Below are positions 53,272-62,139 of a stretch of 64,000 nucleotides of DNA, in pieces. A model generated the notes under the pieces. It was given only the letters and a program-made list of their open reading frames with translations. It did not search any database and had not been told where the DNA came from. The position numbers and the translations under genes are program-made. The stretch spans positions 1 through 64,000 of the forward strand of contig NZ_AUJI01000009.1 of assembly GCF_000424145.1 (NCBI RefSeq), given 5' to 3'. The DNA is from Butyrivibrio sp. AC2005 (GTDB lineage: Bacteria; Bacillota; Clostridia; Lachnospirales; Lachnospiraceae). Position 1 is the stretch's first letter. Each line of letters begins with the position of its first letter.

Positions 53272-54972
53272 TTGAAAAAGTATTTGAAGATTTTTTCGGA
53301 AAAGAGTTTTATAGTAGCAGATGTTATCGTGTCTATGTTTTTTGCTTTTTTCCTGACAGTTGGCTATTCCGTTAAAACAACAGGTGGAATAGAGCTTATA
53401 AAGGATAATCTTATGAAGAGCATTGCGGAATATATTGGATATTCTGCTTTGCTCTTTGTCGCATTTTCCGTGGCAGCATATTTGGTTGAAGTGTTTCTGG
53501 AAAAAGAGAGAGTCAGGATTTATGCGCCCTGGATATTTGGCAAATATATAGAGATGCTTAGAAATAAGCCATTTATGACAACGTTTGTTACTTTATTTGT
53601 TTGCTTTTTGCCTTTTCTGATAGCTGCTTATCCGGGCCTTTTGATGTCGGATAATAAGGCGCAGCTTGCAGGTGCTTTTAATTCAGCTTCTTTTAATCAC
53701 TATGCGGTAGAATATACAGGCTCTAAACTGGATAATCATCATCCGATTCTGCATACCCTTTTGATGTATGGATGCATAAAAACCGGTGTTATGCTATTTG
53801 GATCCTTTAATATCGGAATCTTTTTCTATGTTTTAATACAGTTTGTGTTCATGCTGATTTGCTTTTCGTATATTGTAAAGGTGTTCACGGAGCAGGGATT
53901 TTCTGATTTTTGGAATCTTCTATTTATGATGTACGTGCTTTTTGCGGGTGGTCACCTTACCAGATATATGTTTCTTTGTACCAAGGATATTATATATACC
54001 GGTTTTATGCTGTTGTTTCTGGCAGGAGCCTATAAATCCTTTAAGGGGAAAAAACTTTGCATAGTGTTTGTTATTTCACTTTTGGGAATGATGGCCTTCA
54101 GAAAAGATGCGTATTATATAATATTACTGTCTCTGGTATTTGCATTGCTTCTTCTTGGTCGTAAGAAAAAGCTTACTGTGCTGGCGCTTATGGTTATGAC
54201 TATTCTGGTGCATTCGTTATGGAATAATGCGCTTTTACCTGCTATGGGAATTATGCAGGGAAGTAAAAGAGAGATGCTGTCGCTTCCCTTTCAGATGACT
54301 GCCAGATATGTAAGAGACTGTGAGGAGGATGTGACAGAGGAGGAAAAGGAAGCTATAGATGTTGTGCTTGGATATGATAATCTTGCGGAAAGATATAATC
54401 CAAGACATTCCTCGCCTGTAAAGAATGCTTTCAATGAGAGCGCAACATCAGAGGATATGAAAAGATATTATAAAGCATTTTTCTCTATGATGAAGAAGCA
54501 TCCGAATGTATATTTCTATGCTCTCCTTGAGTTTAAATATGAGCTGTTTTATCCTGTACCGTTTAATAAGGCATACTACAATTACGATTCTACAGCAAAC
54601 ACTATGGAGGAATTAAATGAGATTCTTGCAGAAGAAGGTGCGGATTTTTGCTTTCCGCAGTCGGAAACGTTGACTAAATACAGAGAAAAGATATACAAAT
54701 TACAGACAATAATCTCAACATATCCGATAATAGGAATTTTCAGTTCATCATCAACCTACACATGGACGCTGATTCTTCTTGCATTATATGCGATAGTAAG
54801 GAAGAATAAATATGTATTTATGATGTGTGTGCCGTTTCTTGCGATTATAGCACTATGCATCCTGGGACCGCAGAGCGGAGCGCATATCAGATATCTGTAT
54901 CCTATTCAGATGGCATTGGTGCCGCTTATAGCGATGTCCATGGATATTTTCAGAGATCAGCAGAGAAGATGA
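53272..54972 (+). CDS. DUF6020-like polytopic membrane protein, GT-C candidate
   Basis: The 566-residue protein has about eleven hydrophobic segments. The first external loop after YPGLLMSDNKAQLAGAF and LDNHHPILHTLLMYG carries the acidic and His-rich motifs typical of DUF6020 proteins, resembling GT-C glycosyltransferases that use polyprenyl-phosphate sugars. A long extracellular region (residues about 345-475) precedes the last segments. The start appears to be TTG, six bases after the upstream stop, with GGGGAG about nine bases ahead. It may glycosylate the phosphopolyol chain, by analogy with teichoic acid glycosylation; this is inference. Confidence 0.66.
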   Translation: MKKYLKIFSEKSFIVADVIVSMFFAFFLTVGYSVKTTGGIELIKDNLMKSIAEYIGYSALLFVAFSVAAYLVEVFLEKERVRIYAPWIFGKYIEMLRNKPFMTTFVTLFVCFLPFLIAAYPGLLMSDNKAQLAGAFNSASFNHYAVEYTGSKLDNHHPILHTLLMYGCIKTGVMLFGSFNIGIFFYVLIQFVFMLICFSYIVKVFTEQGFSDFWNLLFMMYVLFAGGHLTRYMFLCTKDIIYTGFMLLFLAGAYKSFKGKKLCIVFVISLLGMMAFRKDAYYIILLSLVFALLLLGRKKKLTVLALMVMTILVHSLWNNALLPAMGIMQGSKREMLSLPFQMTARYVRDCEEDVTEEEKEAIDVVLGYDNLAERYNPRHSSPVKNAFNESATSEDMKRYYKAFFSMMKKHPNVYFYALLEFKYELFYPVPFNKAYYNYDSTANTMEELNEILAEEGADFCFPQSETLTKYREKIYKLQTIISTYPIIGIFSSSSTYTWTLILLALYAIVRKNKYVFMMCVPFLAIIALCILGPQSGAHIRYLYPIQMALVPLIAMSMDIFRDQQRR

Positions 54973-54987
54973 GGAGGAAACTCGGGC

Positions 54988-57486
54988 ATGAGTTTTTTTG
55001 ATAACAGACATGTTAAAGGCGGAACCTTTAAAGCTTCGGTTTCAGCTAACACCAGTCTGTCCGCAAATTTCAACAGAATTCTTACGAGAAAGATAATTTT
55101 CCCGATTATATATCATTTTAATGCCGTAAAACCCATAAAGGATGATAAGGTAATTTTTTTGGAAATCAGATTCGGTGAGCTGACAGACAGCTATAGGGAG
55201 CTTTTTAATTACCTTGTAAGGGGCTATCAGATGGATATTCACTGCCACTTCTTAAGGCAGGGATTTGTTAATAACAGACAGGAGCTTAAGAGGCAGATTG
55301 ATTTTATAAAGGATGCTGCAACAGCCAGATATCTTATCTATAACGACAGTAGTGATACTCAAGGGTCATTTAAGGTAAGACGAGGAACTCATGCCATGAA
55401 TGTGTGGCATGCAGCAGGTGCCTTTAAGAAGTTTGGAAACAGTACGGCAGATAAAATCTATAATGACGGTAAGAAGGGAATTGTTTACAGGCTCCATCCC
55501 AAATATGATCTTGTTACAGTATCCAGCCCTGAAGTTGAGTGGGCATATGCTGAGGCCATGGGAATGGATCCTTCCTGTGTAAAGGGACTTGGCATATCAA
55601 GATCAGATGTTTTTTATAGAGATGATTTTAAGCAGGCAGCATATGAGCATTTGTATGATGCGATGCCTACTGCAAAGGGGAAAAAGGTTATTCTTTATGC
55701 TCCGACCTTCAGGGGGATTCCGAGAAATGCCATGACGCCTGATATGTTTGAGGTAAAAAAGTTTTATGAACATTTTAAGGATGAATATGTGCTGATATTT
55801 AAACACCATCCCTTAGTTAAGAATAAGCCGGACATTTCTGCAGAGTATGCAGGATTTGCTGCGGATATGACGGACAGCATGAGTATAGATGAGCTTCTGT
55901 GTGTGACTGATATCTGTATTACGGACTATTCTTCACTAATATTCGAATACTCTATTTTTGAAAAGCCTATGTTATTTTTTGCATATGATCTGGCAAACTA
56001 TTTCGACTGGAGAGGCTTCTACTACAACTTTGAGGAGCTTACTCCCGGACCGGTGTGCTATACCAATGCTGAGATGATAGACTTTATTGAGCATGTGGAT
56101 GAGAGATTCGACAAGGAAAGGGTACATGCATTCCGCGAGAGATTCATGAGTGCCTGCGATGGCCATGCAACAGAAAGGATAGCAACTGATTTCTTTGGCG
56201 ACAGGATAGACAAGTATAAGAGAGCAGAAGTTATTGATGGTGATTTTTGTGATCTTCCGGAGGTAAAGAGACTTTTTGGGGCTGAGGAAAAGCGGATTTC
56301 CGAGATGGAAAAACTGCGAAAAAAGGCCAGGAAAGCTTATGTTAAGGGAACAGCTATGCCTCTTGTTAAGGGCAGGGTTGTATTCCTTGGGGATGAAGGC
56401 TCTGAGTGGGATGCTTTTATCGGAGTAGAGAGAATTCTTGAAGAAGAAACCGAAAAGACAGGTGAGAAATTTGAGATTCTTAAGGATGTGAAATATAACA
56501 AGGATAATATTGAGGATTTTTGTGAAAAGCTGGCAGGAGCAGAGAGAATCTACGTCGCAGGTGAACCATATATTCTTAGAATGTTTGATGTAAGATCTGA
56601 GACAATGGTTATACAGATCAGCCCTGAGCTTCGTCCGCTTTACCCTATGTGGGGAGCATCCAAGGAGGCCAGAAGCGGTTACAAAGTAAGGGAGAGCAGG
56701 CTTTTTCCCGTGAAGACGGAGTATGATCAGGTTTACGGAAGCGTAAAAGAGGAAGAGGAGTTTTGGAAAAAGAACTATAAGCTTAAGAATAAAGGCGTGA
56801 TAACGAATGATATCAATCCTGCATTTCGCATGCTTTCGGATGAGAATTACAGAACGGATGCAAAAGATAGACTCCTTAATATGATTCCTTATGCGAAAGG
56901 TAAGAAAATCATTGCTTTTATCTGTAAGGACAGAGAACAGCTGGGAGGATATATCGGACGGCTTTTGACAAAGATGCATGAGGATTTTGCAAGGACACAT
57001 GTGTGTGTATGTATGGCCGTTGATGGAAAACCGGGAAGCATGGTGGATATTCCCGATTATCTGGAGGGATTTGCCTTTGATCCCAGAAGGAGCCTTGCTG
57101 AAATGGTAGCGCTTCAGAATGTGGCTGGCAGCGATGTAGAGAAATTCCAGATGACCGGTGGCACAAAGAATTCAGGATATGATTTTTCTGAAGAAGGGCA
57201 CACATCCGAAAATTCATCAGATATCAGGGAAGCAGATTTCAAGAATATGCCCCCGCTCTCTGTAAATGAGCTTATAGCAGCTGCGGATGCAGTTGTGGCT
57301 GATTACAGTCCAAGAGCTTTTGCAGCTGTGGAAATAAAAAAGCCCCTGTTTCTCTGGATGCCTGACAAAATAGGCTATAGCAGAGCTCAGGAGGCTTATA
57401 TATCCATGGATGAGATATTATCTGATTTGGTAGTATCTTCAGATGAAGATTTAATTAGCAGGCTCATTTCTTGTTCTAATAACTAA
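54988..57486 (+). CDS. Tandem TagF-like protein with degenerate second domain
   Basis: 832 residues. Residues about 20-410 are a complete Glyphos_transf domain, very like the protein at 50054: His141 (NVWHAAGAFKKFG), His273-His274 (FKHHP), CITDYSSLIFEYS and FDWRGFYYNFEEL. After a charged linker (about 411-470), residues about 470-832 look like a second, much altered copy: GRVVFLGDEGSEWDAF, then AYAKG-type and VCVCMA strands, and AAADAVVADYSPRAFAAVEI followed by KKPLFLW. The His motifs of the catalytic centre are absent from this half. AGGAGG precedes the ATG. It is the last gene of operon B. Confidence 0.78.
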   Translation: MSFFDNRHVKGGTFKASVSANTSLSANFNRILTRKIIFPIIYHFNAVKPIKDDKVIFLEIRFGELTDSYRELFNYLVRGYQMDIHCHFLRQGFVNNRQELKRQIDFIKDAATARYLIYNDSSDTQGSFKVRRGTHAMNVWHAAGAFKKFGNSTADKIYNDGKKGIVYRLHPKYDLVTVSSPEVEWAYAEAMGMDPSCVKGLGISRSDVFYRDDFKQAAYEHLYDAMPTAKGKKVILYAPTFRGIPRNAMTPDMFEVKKFYEHFKDEYVLIFKHHPLVKNKPDISAEYAGFAADMTDSMSIDELLCVTDICITDYSSLIFEYSIFEKPMLFFAYDLANYFDWRGFYYNFEELTPGPVCYTNAEMIDFIEHVDERFDKERVHAFRERFMSACDGHATERIATDFFGDRIDKYKRAEVIDGDFCDLPEVKRLFGAEEKRISEMEKLRKKARKAYVKGTAMPLVKGRVVFLGDEGSEWDAFIGVERILEEETEKTGEKFEILKDVKYNKDNIEDFCEKLAGAERIYVAGEPYILRMFDVRSETMVIQISPELRPLYPMWGASKEARSGYKVRESRLFPVKTEYDQVYGSVKEEEEFWKKNYKLKNKGVITNDINPAFRMLSDENYRTDAKDRLLNMIPYAKGKKIIAFICKDREQLGGYIGRLLTKMHEDFARTHVCVCMAVDGKPGSMVDIPDYLEGFAFDPRRSLAEMVALQNVAGSDVEKFQMTGGTKNSGYDFSEEGHTSENSSDIREADFKNMPPLSVNELIAAADAVVADYSPRAFAAVEIKKPLFLWMPDKIGYSRAQEAYISMDEILSDLVVSSDEDLISRLISCSNN

Positions 57487-58014
57487 GAAGATGCTGATAG
57501 CTATGAGAATTCCTGCTAAGGGGAGAAACCTGTTAAGTCTTCCGAGTAGAACTCCGGGGAATCCTATGAGGAAGACTGCATATAGCAATGTCTCCAGGAC
57601 AATCATTAGAATAGCGATTTTCTCGCAGATATTTTTATCAATAATTATCGCCATAGCAGCACTTGTGCAGGAAAGGGCGATAAGAATAATTTTGGCTGTG
57701 ATGCCTACAGTATGATTTATTCCTGTTGTGTTAAGGAGCACAGCCCTTAAGGCTTCAAGGCCTGCATAGTTAAAGAGAAAAATTCTTATCTTAGTCGGAT
57801 TTTTATCTTCTATATACACATAAGATAAAAATATAATCGTTATACATGCAGCTGACTGAAATGTATAGATAATAAATCTGTTAGGATCAAGAATCCGGAT
57901 TATTCCCAGAAGATCAAGCATCACTGCGGTTAAGATCAGGATTGTCTGAAGCAGAATCCTTCCGTCTGCTTTCTGAATATACTCTTCTTTTTTATTAGTT
58001 AATATCTGTTCCAT
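57451..58014 (-). CDS. Small polytopic membrane protein of unknown function
   Basis: The 187-residue protein has five or six hydrophobic segments from about residue 20 to the end and very few charged residues in between. No family is recognised. GAGGAG lies upstream of the ATG. Its 3' end overlaps that of the tandem TagF-like gene by 36 bases in convergent orientation, which leaves no room for a terminator between them. It is divergent from the AAA-ATPase-like gene at 58191. Confidence 0.6.
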   Translation of the reverse strand: MEQILTNKKEEYIQKADGRILLQTILILTAVMLDLLGIIRILDPNRFIIYTFQSAACITIIFLSYVYIEDKNPTKIRIFLFNYAGLEALRAVLLNTTGINHTVGITAKIILIALSCTSAAMAIIIDKNICEKIAILMIVLETLLYAVFLIGFPGVLLGRLNRFLPLAGILIAISIFLVIRTRNEPAN

Positions 58015-58064
58015 TTCTCATATTCTCCTCACATTCATTGTTGATGCCAATTGTAAAAGCAAGA

Positions 58065-58084
58065 GTCCAACAAATGTCCAACAA
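58065..58084. repeat. Short direct repeat, possible operator
   Basis: GTCCAACAA occurs at 58065-58073 and again at 58076-58084, a period of 11 bases or one helical turn. It lies in the divergent gap between genes starting at 58014 (minus) and 58191 (plus), a plausible site for a regulator. Confidence 0.4.
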
Positions 58085-58190
58085 TACAATTTTGGCAAAG
58101 AATTGGAAAGAATGGTAAGATAAAGATTATCAGGATATATCAAGATTTATAATTCGGATAAAATAAGCGTTTAACAGATGAGGTGATAGA

Positions 58191-59777
58191 ATGGGTACAT
58201 ATTTAAATCCCGGAAATAATGGCTTTGCCGAAATGATTAACGGAAAATATGTAGATAAAACCGGACTTATAGAGGTTATGAATGGACGGGTTAACACTAC
58301 AGATAAATTAGTGTGTATCAGTCGTCCCCGAAGGTTTGGAAAATCCTTTGCTGTTGATATGCTAAGTGCTTATTATGACTGTACATGTGATTCTCAGAAT
58401 TTGTTTACGGGATTGGATATATCCCATAGTAAAGAGTATGAGTGTTATTTGAACAAGTACAATGTAATAACGATTGATATTGCAGGCGCGTTGTCAAAGC
58501 TAAAACGGAATAAAAAATCTGTTGCAGACATAGTGGATTTTATTACTGAAGGCATCAGAGCTGATCTGATTGAAGTGTGTCCTCAGTTAGAGAGTACTGC
58601 GGATTTGTCGGATTGCATTGAGAAGTATGTTGAAATATCAGGTAAGGAATTTATTTTCATAATCGACGAGTGGGATGCTGTAATTCGTGAAGCAAAAGAG
58701 GACGATAAGACACAGGAATCTTATTTGAATCTTTTAAGAGAGTGGTTTAAAAACAGAAATTTCACACCAAAGGTTGTGGCTGCAGCATATATGACGGGTA
58801 TACTCCCGATAAAAAAGGATGGTTCGGAATCTGCTATTTCTGATTTTAAGGAATATACAATAATTGATCCGGGCCCGTTTACAAAATATACCGGATTTAC
58901 CGAGACAGAAGTAAAGAATCTATGTGAGGAATATCATAGGGACTTTAACCTGATTAAACAGTGGTATGACGGTTATGAATTTGAGGAAATTGGAGCTTTA
59001 TATAATCCCTATTCCGTAATGGAAGCGGTTAAGTCGGGGGATTATTCTTCGCATTGGCGGAAGACATCTGCTGCCGAGAATTTGGTAACTTATATAAACA
59101 TGAATGAAGATGGTTTACAGGAGGATATATTAAAGCTTCTATCAGGAGAACATCTTCGTGTAAATATAAGGAATTTCAAGAATGATTTTGAATCATTTTC
59201 TTCAAAAGACGATGTCATTACCCTGCTTATACATCTTGGATATCTGACTTATGATAAAAAATCTCAGCGCGTAAGAATACCTAATGAGGAAGTAAAGCAG
59301 GAATTTACTGATATTATAGAGAATCCCAAGCATACGAAGCTGCTGAAGCTCATCCAAACTTCGGAAATGCTCCTTGAGGATACTATAGCGGGAAATGAGG
59401 AAGCGGTTGCGAGTGCTATTGAAAAGGTCAGAGAGTCCAATTACGCACCACAATATTATAACAATGAGCAGGCACTCAGATATGCTATCAAGTTCGCGTA
59501 CATAGTGTGTGTTGACAGGTTTCTTAGGATAGAGGAGCTACCATCAGGCAGAGGACTTGCAGATGTTGTATTTATCCCAAGAAGAGATACGGCATACCCT
59601 GCTATTATCATTGAACTTAAATGGGATAAAACTGAAGAGGAAGCTATTTCTCAGATAGATGAGAAGAAGTATGATGCTGTGCTTAAGGATTATTCCGGAG
59701 AGATAGTAAGAGTAGGGATAAATTATGATTCAAATAAGAAGATACACAGCTGTAAGATAGTAAGAGACAGTAAGTGA
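58191..59777 (+). CDS. AAA-ATPase-like protein with PD-(D/E)XK nuclease domain (DUF1703)
   Basis: The 528-residue protein has the N-terminal AAA-ATPase-like domain with YVDKTGLIEVMN and a variant Walker A SRPRRFGKS (residues 44-52), and FIIDEWDAV as Walker B near residue 160. The C-terminal DUF1703 domain has Asp458 (ADVVFIP), and Glu475 and Lys477 (IIIELKW), the PD-(D/E)XK nuclease core. This family is often present in many copies in gut anaerobes; its role is unknown, with links to mobile or defence genes suggested. GATGAGGTGATAG precedes the ATG. It is unrelated in function to the glycan operons. Confidence 0.8.
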   Translation: MGTYLNPGNNGFAEMINGKYVDKTGLIEVMNGRVNTTDKLVCISRPRRFGKSFAVDMLSAYYDCTCDSQNLFTGLDISHSKEYECYLNKYNVITIDIAGALSKLKRNKKSVADIVDFITEGIRADLIEVCPQLESTADLSDCIEKYVEISGKEFIFIIDEWDAVIREAKEDDKTQESYLNLLREWFKNRNFTPKVVAAAYMTGILPIKKDGSESAISDFKEYTIIDPGPFTKYTGFTETEVKNLCEEYHRDFNLIKQWYDGYEFEEIGALYNPYSVMEAVKSGDYSSHWRKTSAAENLVTYINMNEDGLQEDILKLLSGEHLRVNIRNFKNDFESFSSKDDVITLLIHLGYLTYDKKSQRVRIPNEEVKQEFTDIIENPKHTKLLKLIQTSEMLLEDTIAGNEEAVASAIEKVRESNYAPQYYNNEQALRYAIKFAYIVCVDRFLRIEELPSGRGLADVVFIPRRDTAYPAIIIELKWDKTEEEAISQIDEKKYDAVLKDYSGEIVRVGINYDSNKKIHSCKIVRDSK

Positions 59778-59800
59778 AGCTTTATTATAAGGACTTATAA

Positions 59801-61345
59801 ATGAATGAGAGTGGATTAAATTTAAAGAGAATATGCTCAAAATTGCCATATTTATTATTGGGGATTATTTTGGTTGTCGTAATTAGTAAAAAAATAAATT
59901 ATCATGTGGATGAGGTTTATTCCTATGGCTTGGCTAATCATAAAGCTGACGGCGAAAAAAATATGACAATAAAAAATGGAATTAAATATGTTCCTGCAAA
60001 CAAACCATGGATGGATTATGTGACAGTATCTAAAGATAATAAATTTAATTATAAGAGTGTTTGGGATAACCAGGGAGTAGATACTCACCCACCACTTTAT
60101 TACGCAGTGTTACATACTATCTGCTCTTTTTTTCCTGAATCGTTTTCTGTTTGGTATGCTGGAATTATTAACATATTTTTTTCTCTAGTTAGTATGTTTA
60201 TGCTAAGAAAAATACTTCGATTATATTTTGAAAATTCGGGGGGGGTACTGACAGTTGCATCATTCATGTTTGCACTATCTCCGGCATTTGTTAATATGGC
60301 AACCTTCATGAGAATGTATGTTATGGCTTCATGTGTTGTTTTGGGTTTTACATATTATTTTATATGTAGTATTCAAAAGAAAAGTATAGGTACATATGTT
60401 GGAATAGTTATTATGACTATACTAGGAACATTGACGCATTATTATTGCATGTTCTACATAGTTTGTTGTTCGGTGGTATATGGATGTTTCCTTATCTTTA
60501 ATAAGAGATGGAGAGATTTTATAAAATATGGCTTTTCTATGCTTGTTTCAGCACTTTTATCAATAGCTATTTTTCCTAAAATAATACATCACCTATTTGA
60601 GGGTAATCGCGGTAAACAGGCCTTGAATAACGCATCAGGAATGGAAGTTTTCTTGAAAAATATTATGCCTATGATGACAAGACTGTGCAGAGAGTTTGTT
60701 GGTCATTATTGTGTAGCAATTTTAGTGTTGCTGGGAGTGGCTTTGTTTCTTGTAAAACAGAGGAAAAATATTAGAATTCCCAACGAAGTTAGGATAATTT
60801 TTGTTTCTCTATTATTATACTTTATTGTTGTAGCTGCAATGGCGCCTTATTCTAATACAAGATACTATTATCCGGTTTATGGAAATTTGTTTTTTGTTGT
60901 TGTTTTTGTAATTACCAAAATCATTCTGAGTAATAGAGAAGTCTATTTCTGGATTTGTTCTATAGGATTATGTATGATAGTTTTCTTTGCTTGGAAGAAT
61001 GTCGTGTGGGATTACTTGTATTCGGATGATATCGTTTCTTTAGAATGGGCACAGCAATATTTTGGTAAGGATTGTTTAATTGTTCATTCATCTAGATTTA
61101 AGCTTTATGCATGCATGGAAGAGGTAAAATACTATAAAAGCTCATATTTTGTTAATCATAAGAATCTTACAACTTTACTGGAAGAAGATAGCTTGGGCGG
61201 AGAAGATTTTGTTTTGATAATATGTGGTATTGATAATATTGAAGGGGCTTTAGAAGAAGTAAAAACGCTATATCACAATTATGAATGTATATCTCAGAAT
61301 CAAGCTCAAAATCATGTTAGTTACTATTTTAAGTATAATAATTGA
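59801..61345 (+). CDS. GT-C glycosyltransferase (family 39-like), A+T-rich
   Basis: The 514-residue protein has about ten membrane segments. YHVDEVYSYGLANH carries the DE pair of the first external loop used by family-39 and ArnT-type glycosyltransferases, and GVDTHPPLYYAVLHTI follows with the conserved HPP. MRMYVMASCVVLG and THYYCMFY are also usual. It would move a sugar from a polyprenyl-phosphate donor onto an external acceptor. Base and codon use (many AAT, ATA, TTT, TTA) is more A/T-rich than in the neighbouring glycan genes, a sign of separate origin. AAGGAC precedes the ATG, 23 bases after the ATPase-like gene. Confidence 0.75.
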   Translation: MNESGLNLKRICSKLPYLLLGIILVVVISKKINYHVDEVYSYGLANHKADGEKNMTIKNGIKYVPANKPWMDYVTVSKDNKFNYKSVWDNQGVDTHPPLYYAVLHTICSFFPESFSVWYAGIINIFFSLVSMFMLRKILRLYFENSGGVLTVASFMFALSPAFVNMATFMRMYVMASCVVLGFTYYFICSIQKKSIGTYVGIVIMTILGTLTHYYCMFYIVCCSVVYGCFLIFNKRWRDFIKYGFSMLVSALLSIAIFPKIIHHLFEGNRGKQALNNASGMEVFLKNIMPMMTRLCREFVGHYCVAILVLLGVALFLVKQRKNIRIPNEVRIIFVSLLLYFIVVAAMAPYSNTRYYYPVYGNLFFVVVFVITKIILSNREVYFWICSIGLCMIVFFAWKNVVWDYLYSDDIVSLEWAQQYFGKDCLIVHSSRFKLYACMEEVKYYKSSYFVNHKNLTTLLEEDSLGGEDFVLIICGIDNIEGALEEVKTLYHNYECISQNQAQNHVSYYFKYNN

Positions 61346-61437
61346 GAATGTTTTGATAGTATTATTAAAAGTTAAGTTATTAGCAAGAGGATTGATGAAT
61401 TAATACAAAACATCAAAGTCGGGAGAGTGGAGTCTTT

Positions 61438-61852
61438 ATGAACAACATTAGTAATATGATGAATAATTCAGGAAAAGTGAAATGATAACTAAAAATAAAT
61501 ATTGATAATAAGGTACATGAAAAAGGTATTAAGATTGGAATGTATGATACCAAGACAGCAAGCGATATAAAATATCTTAATAAGATCGGTGCGGATTTTG
61601 CATTTTTTTATCATGATCTTTTGAATTAACAGATGAGATGTGGTATTGGATCCTGAAAAAGAATACAATATCTGCATAAGCAGCAATGTGTCTTTAAAAC
61701 CATCTCATATTTTAAGCACAAAAACGCCTGTTAATACCTTGGAAGATGCATCTTCTGAAACAGAGCTTGTGATAAGCGCTTTGAGGAAGATGAAAAAAGA
61801 TACTGGCGGATATATAGAAATAGATGCATCTCCTTGCGGGACTAAAGAATAA
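61438..61852 (+). pseudogene. Frameshifted gene remnant, family unknown
   Basis: GGGAGAG precedes ATG 61438, which opens MNNISNMMNNSGKVK and then meets two stops. The same frame resumes at 61489 and reads VHEKGIKIGMYDTKTASD and NKIGADFAFFYHDL to a stop at 61627. A second frame covers FELTDEMWYW (about 61620-61649). A third frame from about 61640 continues VLDPEKEYNICISSNV to a stop at 61850-61852. Joined, the pieces read as one protein of about 135 residues broken by nonsense and two frameshifts. Family not recognised. Confidence 0.65.
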
Positions 61853-61884
61853 TATGGATATATAGGATTGCATTAAATTATTAG

Positions 61885-61925
61885 ACACCGAAGAAATGAT
61901 ACAAAAAATTTCTTCGGTGTTTTTG
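61885..61925 (+). terminator. Strong intrinsic terminator
   Basis: ACACCGAAGAAA (61885-61896) pairs perfectly with TTTCTTCGGTGT (61909-61920), followed by TTTT. It ends transcription through the pseudogene and the GT-C gene before it. Confidence 0.85.
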
Positions 61926-62043
61926 TGCTTTGGCATAAGAATTGAAATAGAATATACGATATTGTAGTACGTTATTGTAATAAAAATTTTGTGAATCTAA
62001 ATAAAAGTTTAATAGTTGCTTTATAAAATCCTATATCGGTGAA

Positions 62044-62052
62044 TGCTATAAT
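62044..62052 (+). promoter_or_regulatory. Extended -10 promoter of the beta-helix protein gene
   Basis: TGC-TATAAT (62044-62052) is a consensus extended -10 element. The -35 region is weak. The leader of roughly 80 bases has a small hairpin (GTGATT-CGA-AATCAC) near 62088. Confidence 0.6.
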
Positions 62053-62139
62053 AAATCTGTGGTTTATGAGAAATGGCAAGTAAAATGTGATTCGAAATCA
62101 CGTGTATAGCTTACTGAATAAATAGGAGGGTAGTTTTTT

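Noticed and set aside
55972-57000. Minus-strand open frame of 342 codons
   Set aside because: It lies entirely antisense to the well-conserved tandem TagF-like gene, has no ribosome site and its translation has no protein-like motif.
10017-57486. Classical wall teichoic acid operon (tagABDFGH or tarIJKL)
   Set aside because: TagA, TagO and TagD-type genes are not seen, and most genes are heteroglycan enzymes; only TagF-, TagGH- and TarI-like parts are present.
61640-61852. Independent 70-residue gene
   Set aside because: It starts at a GTG without ribosome site and continues the reading of two upstream frames, so it is better explained as the tail of a broken gene.
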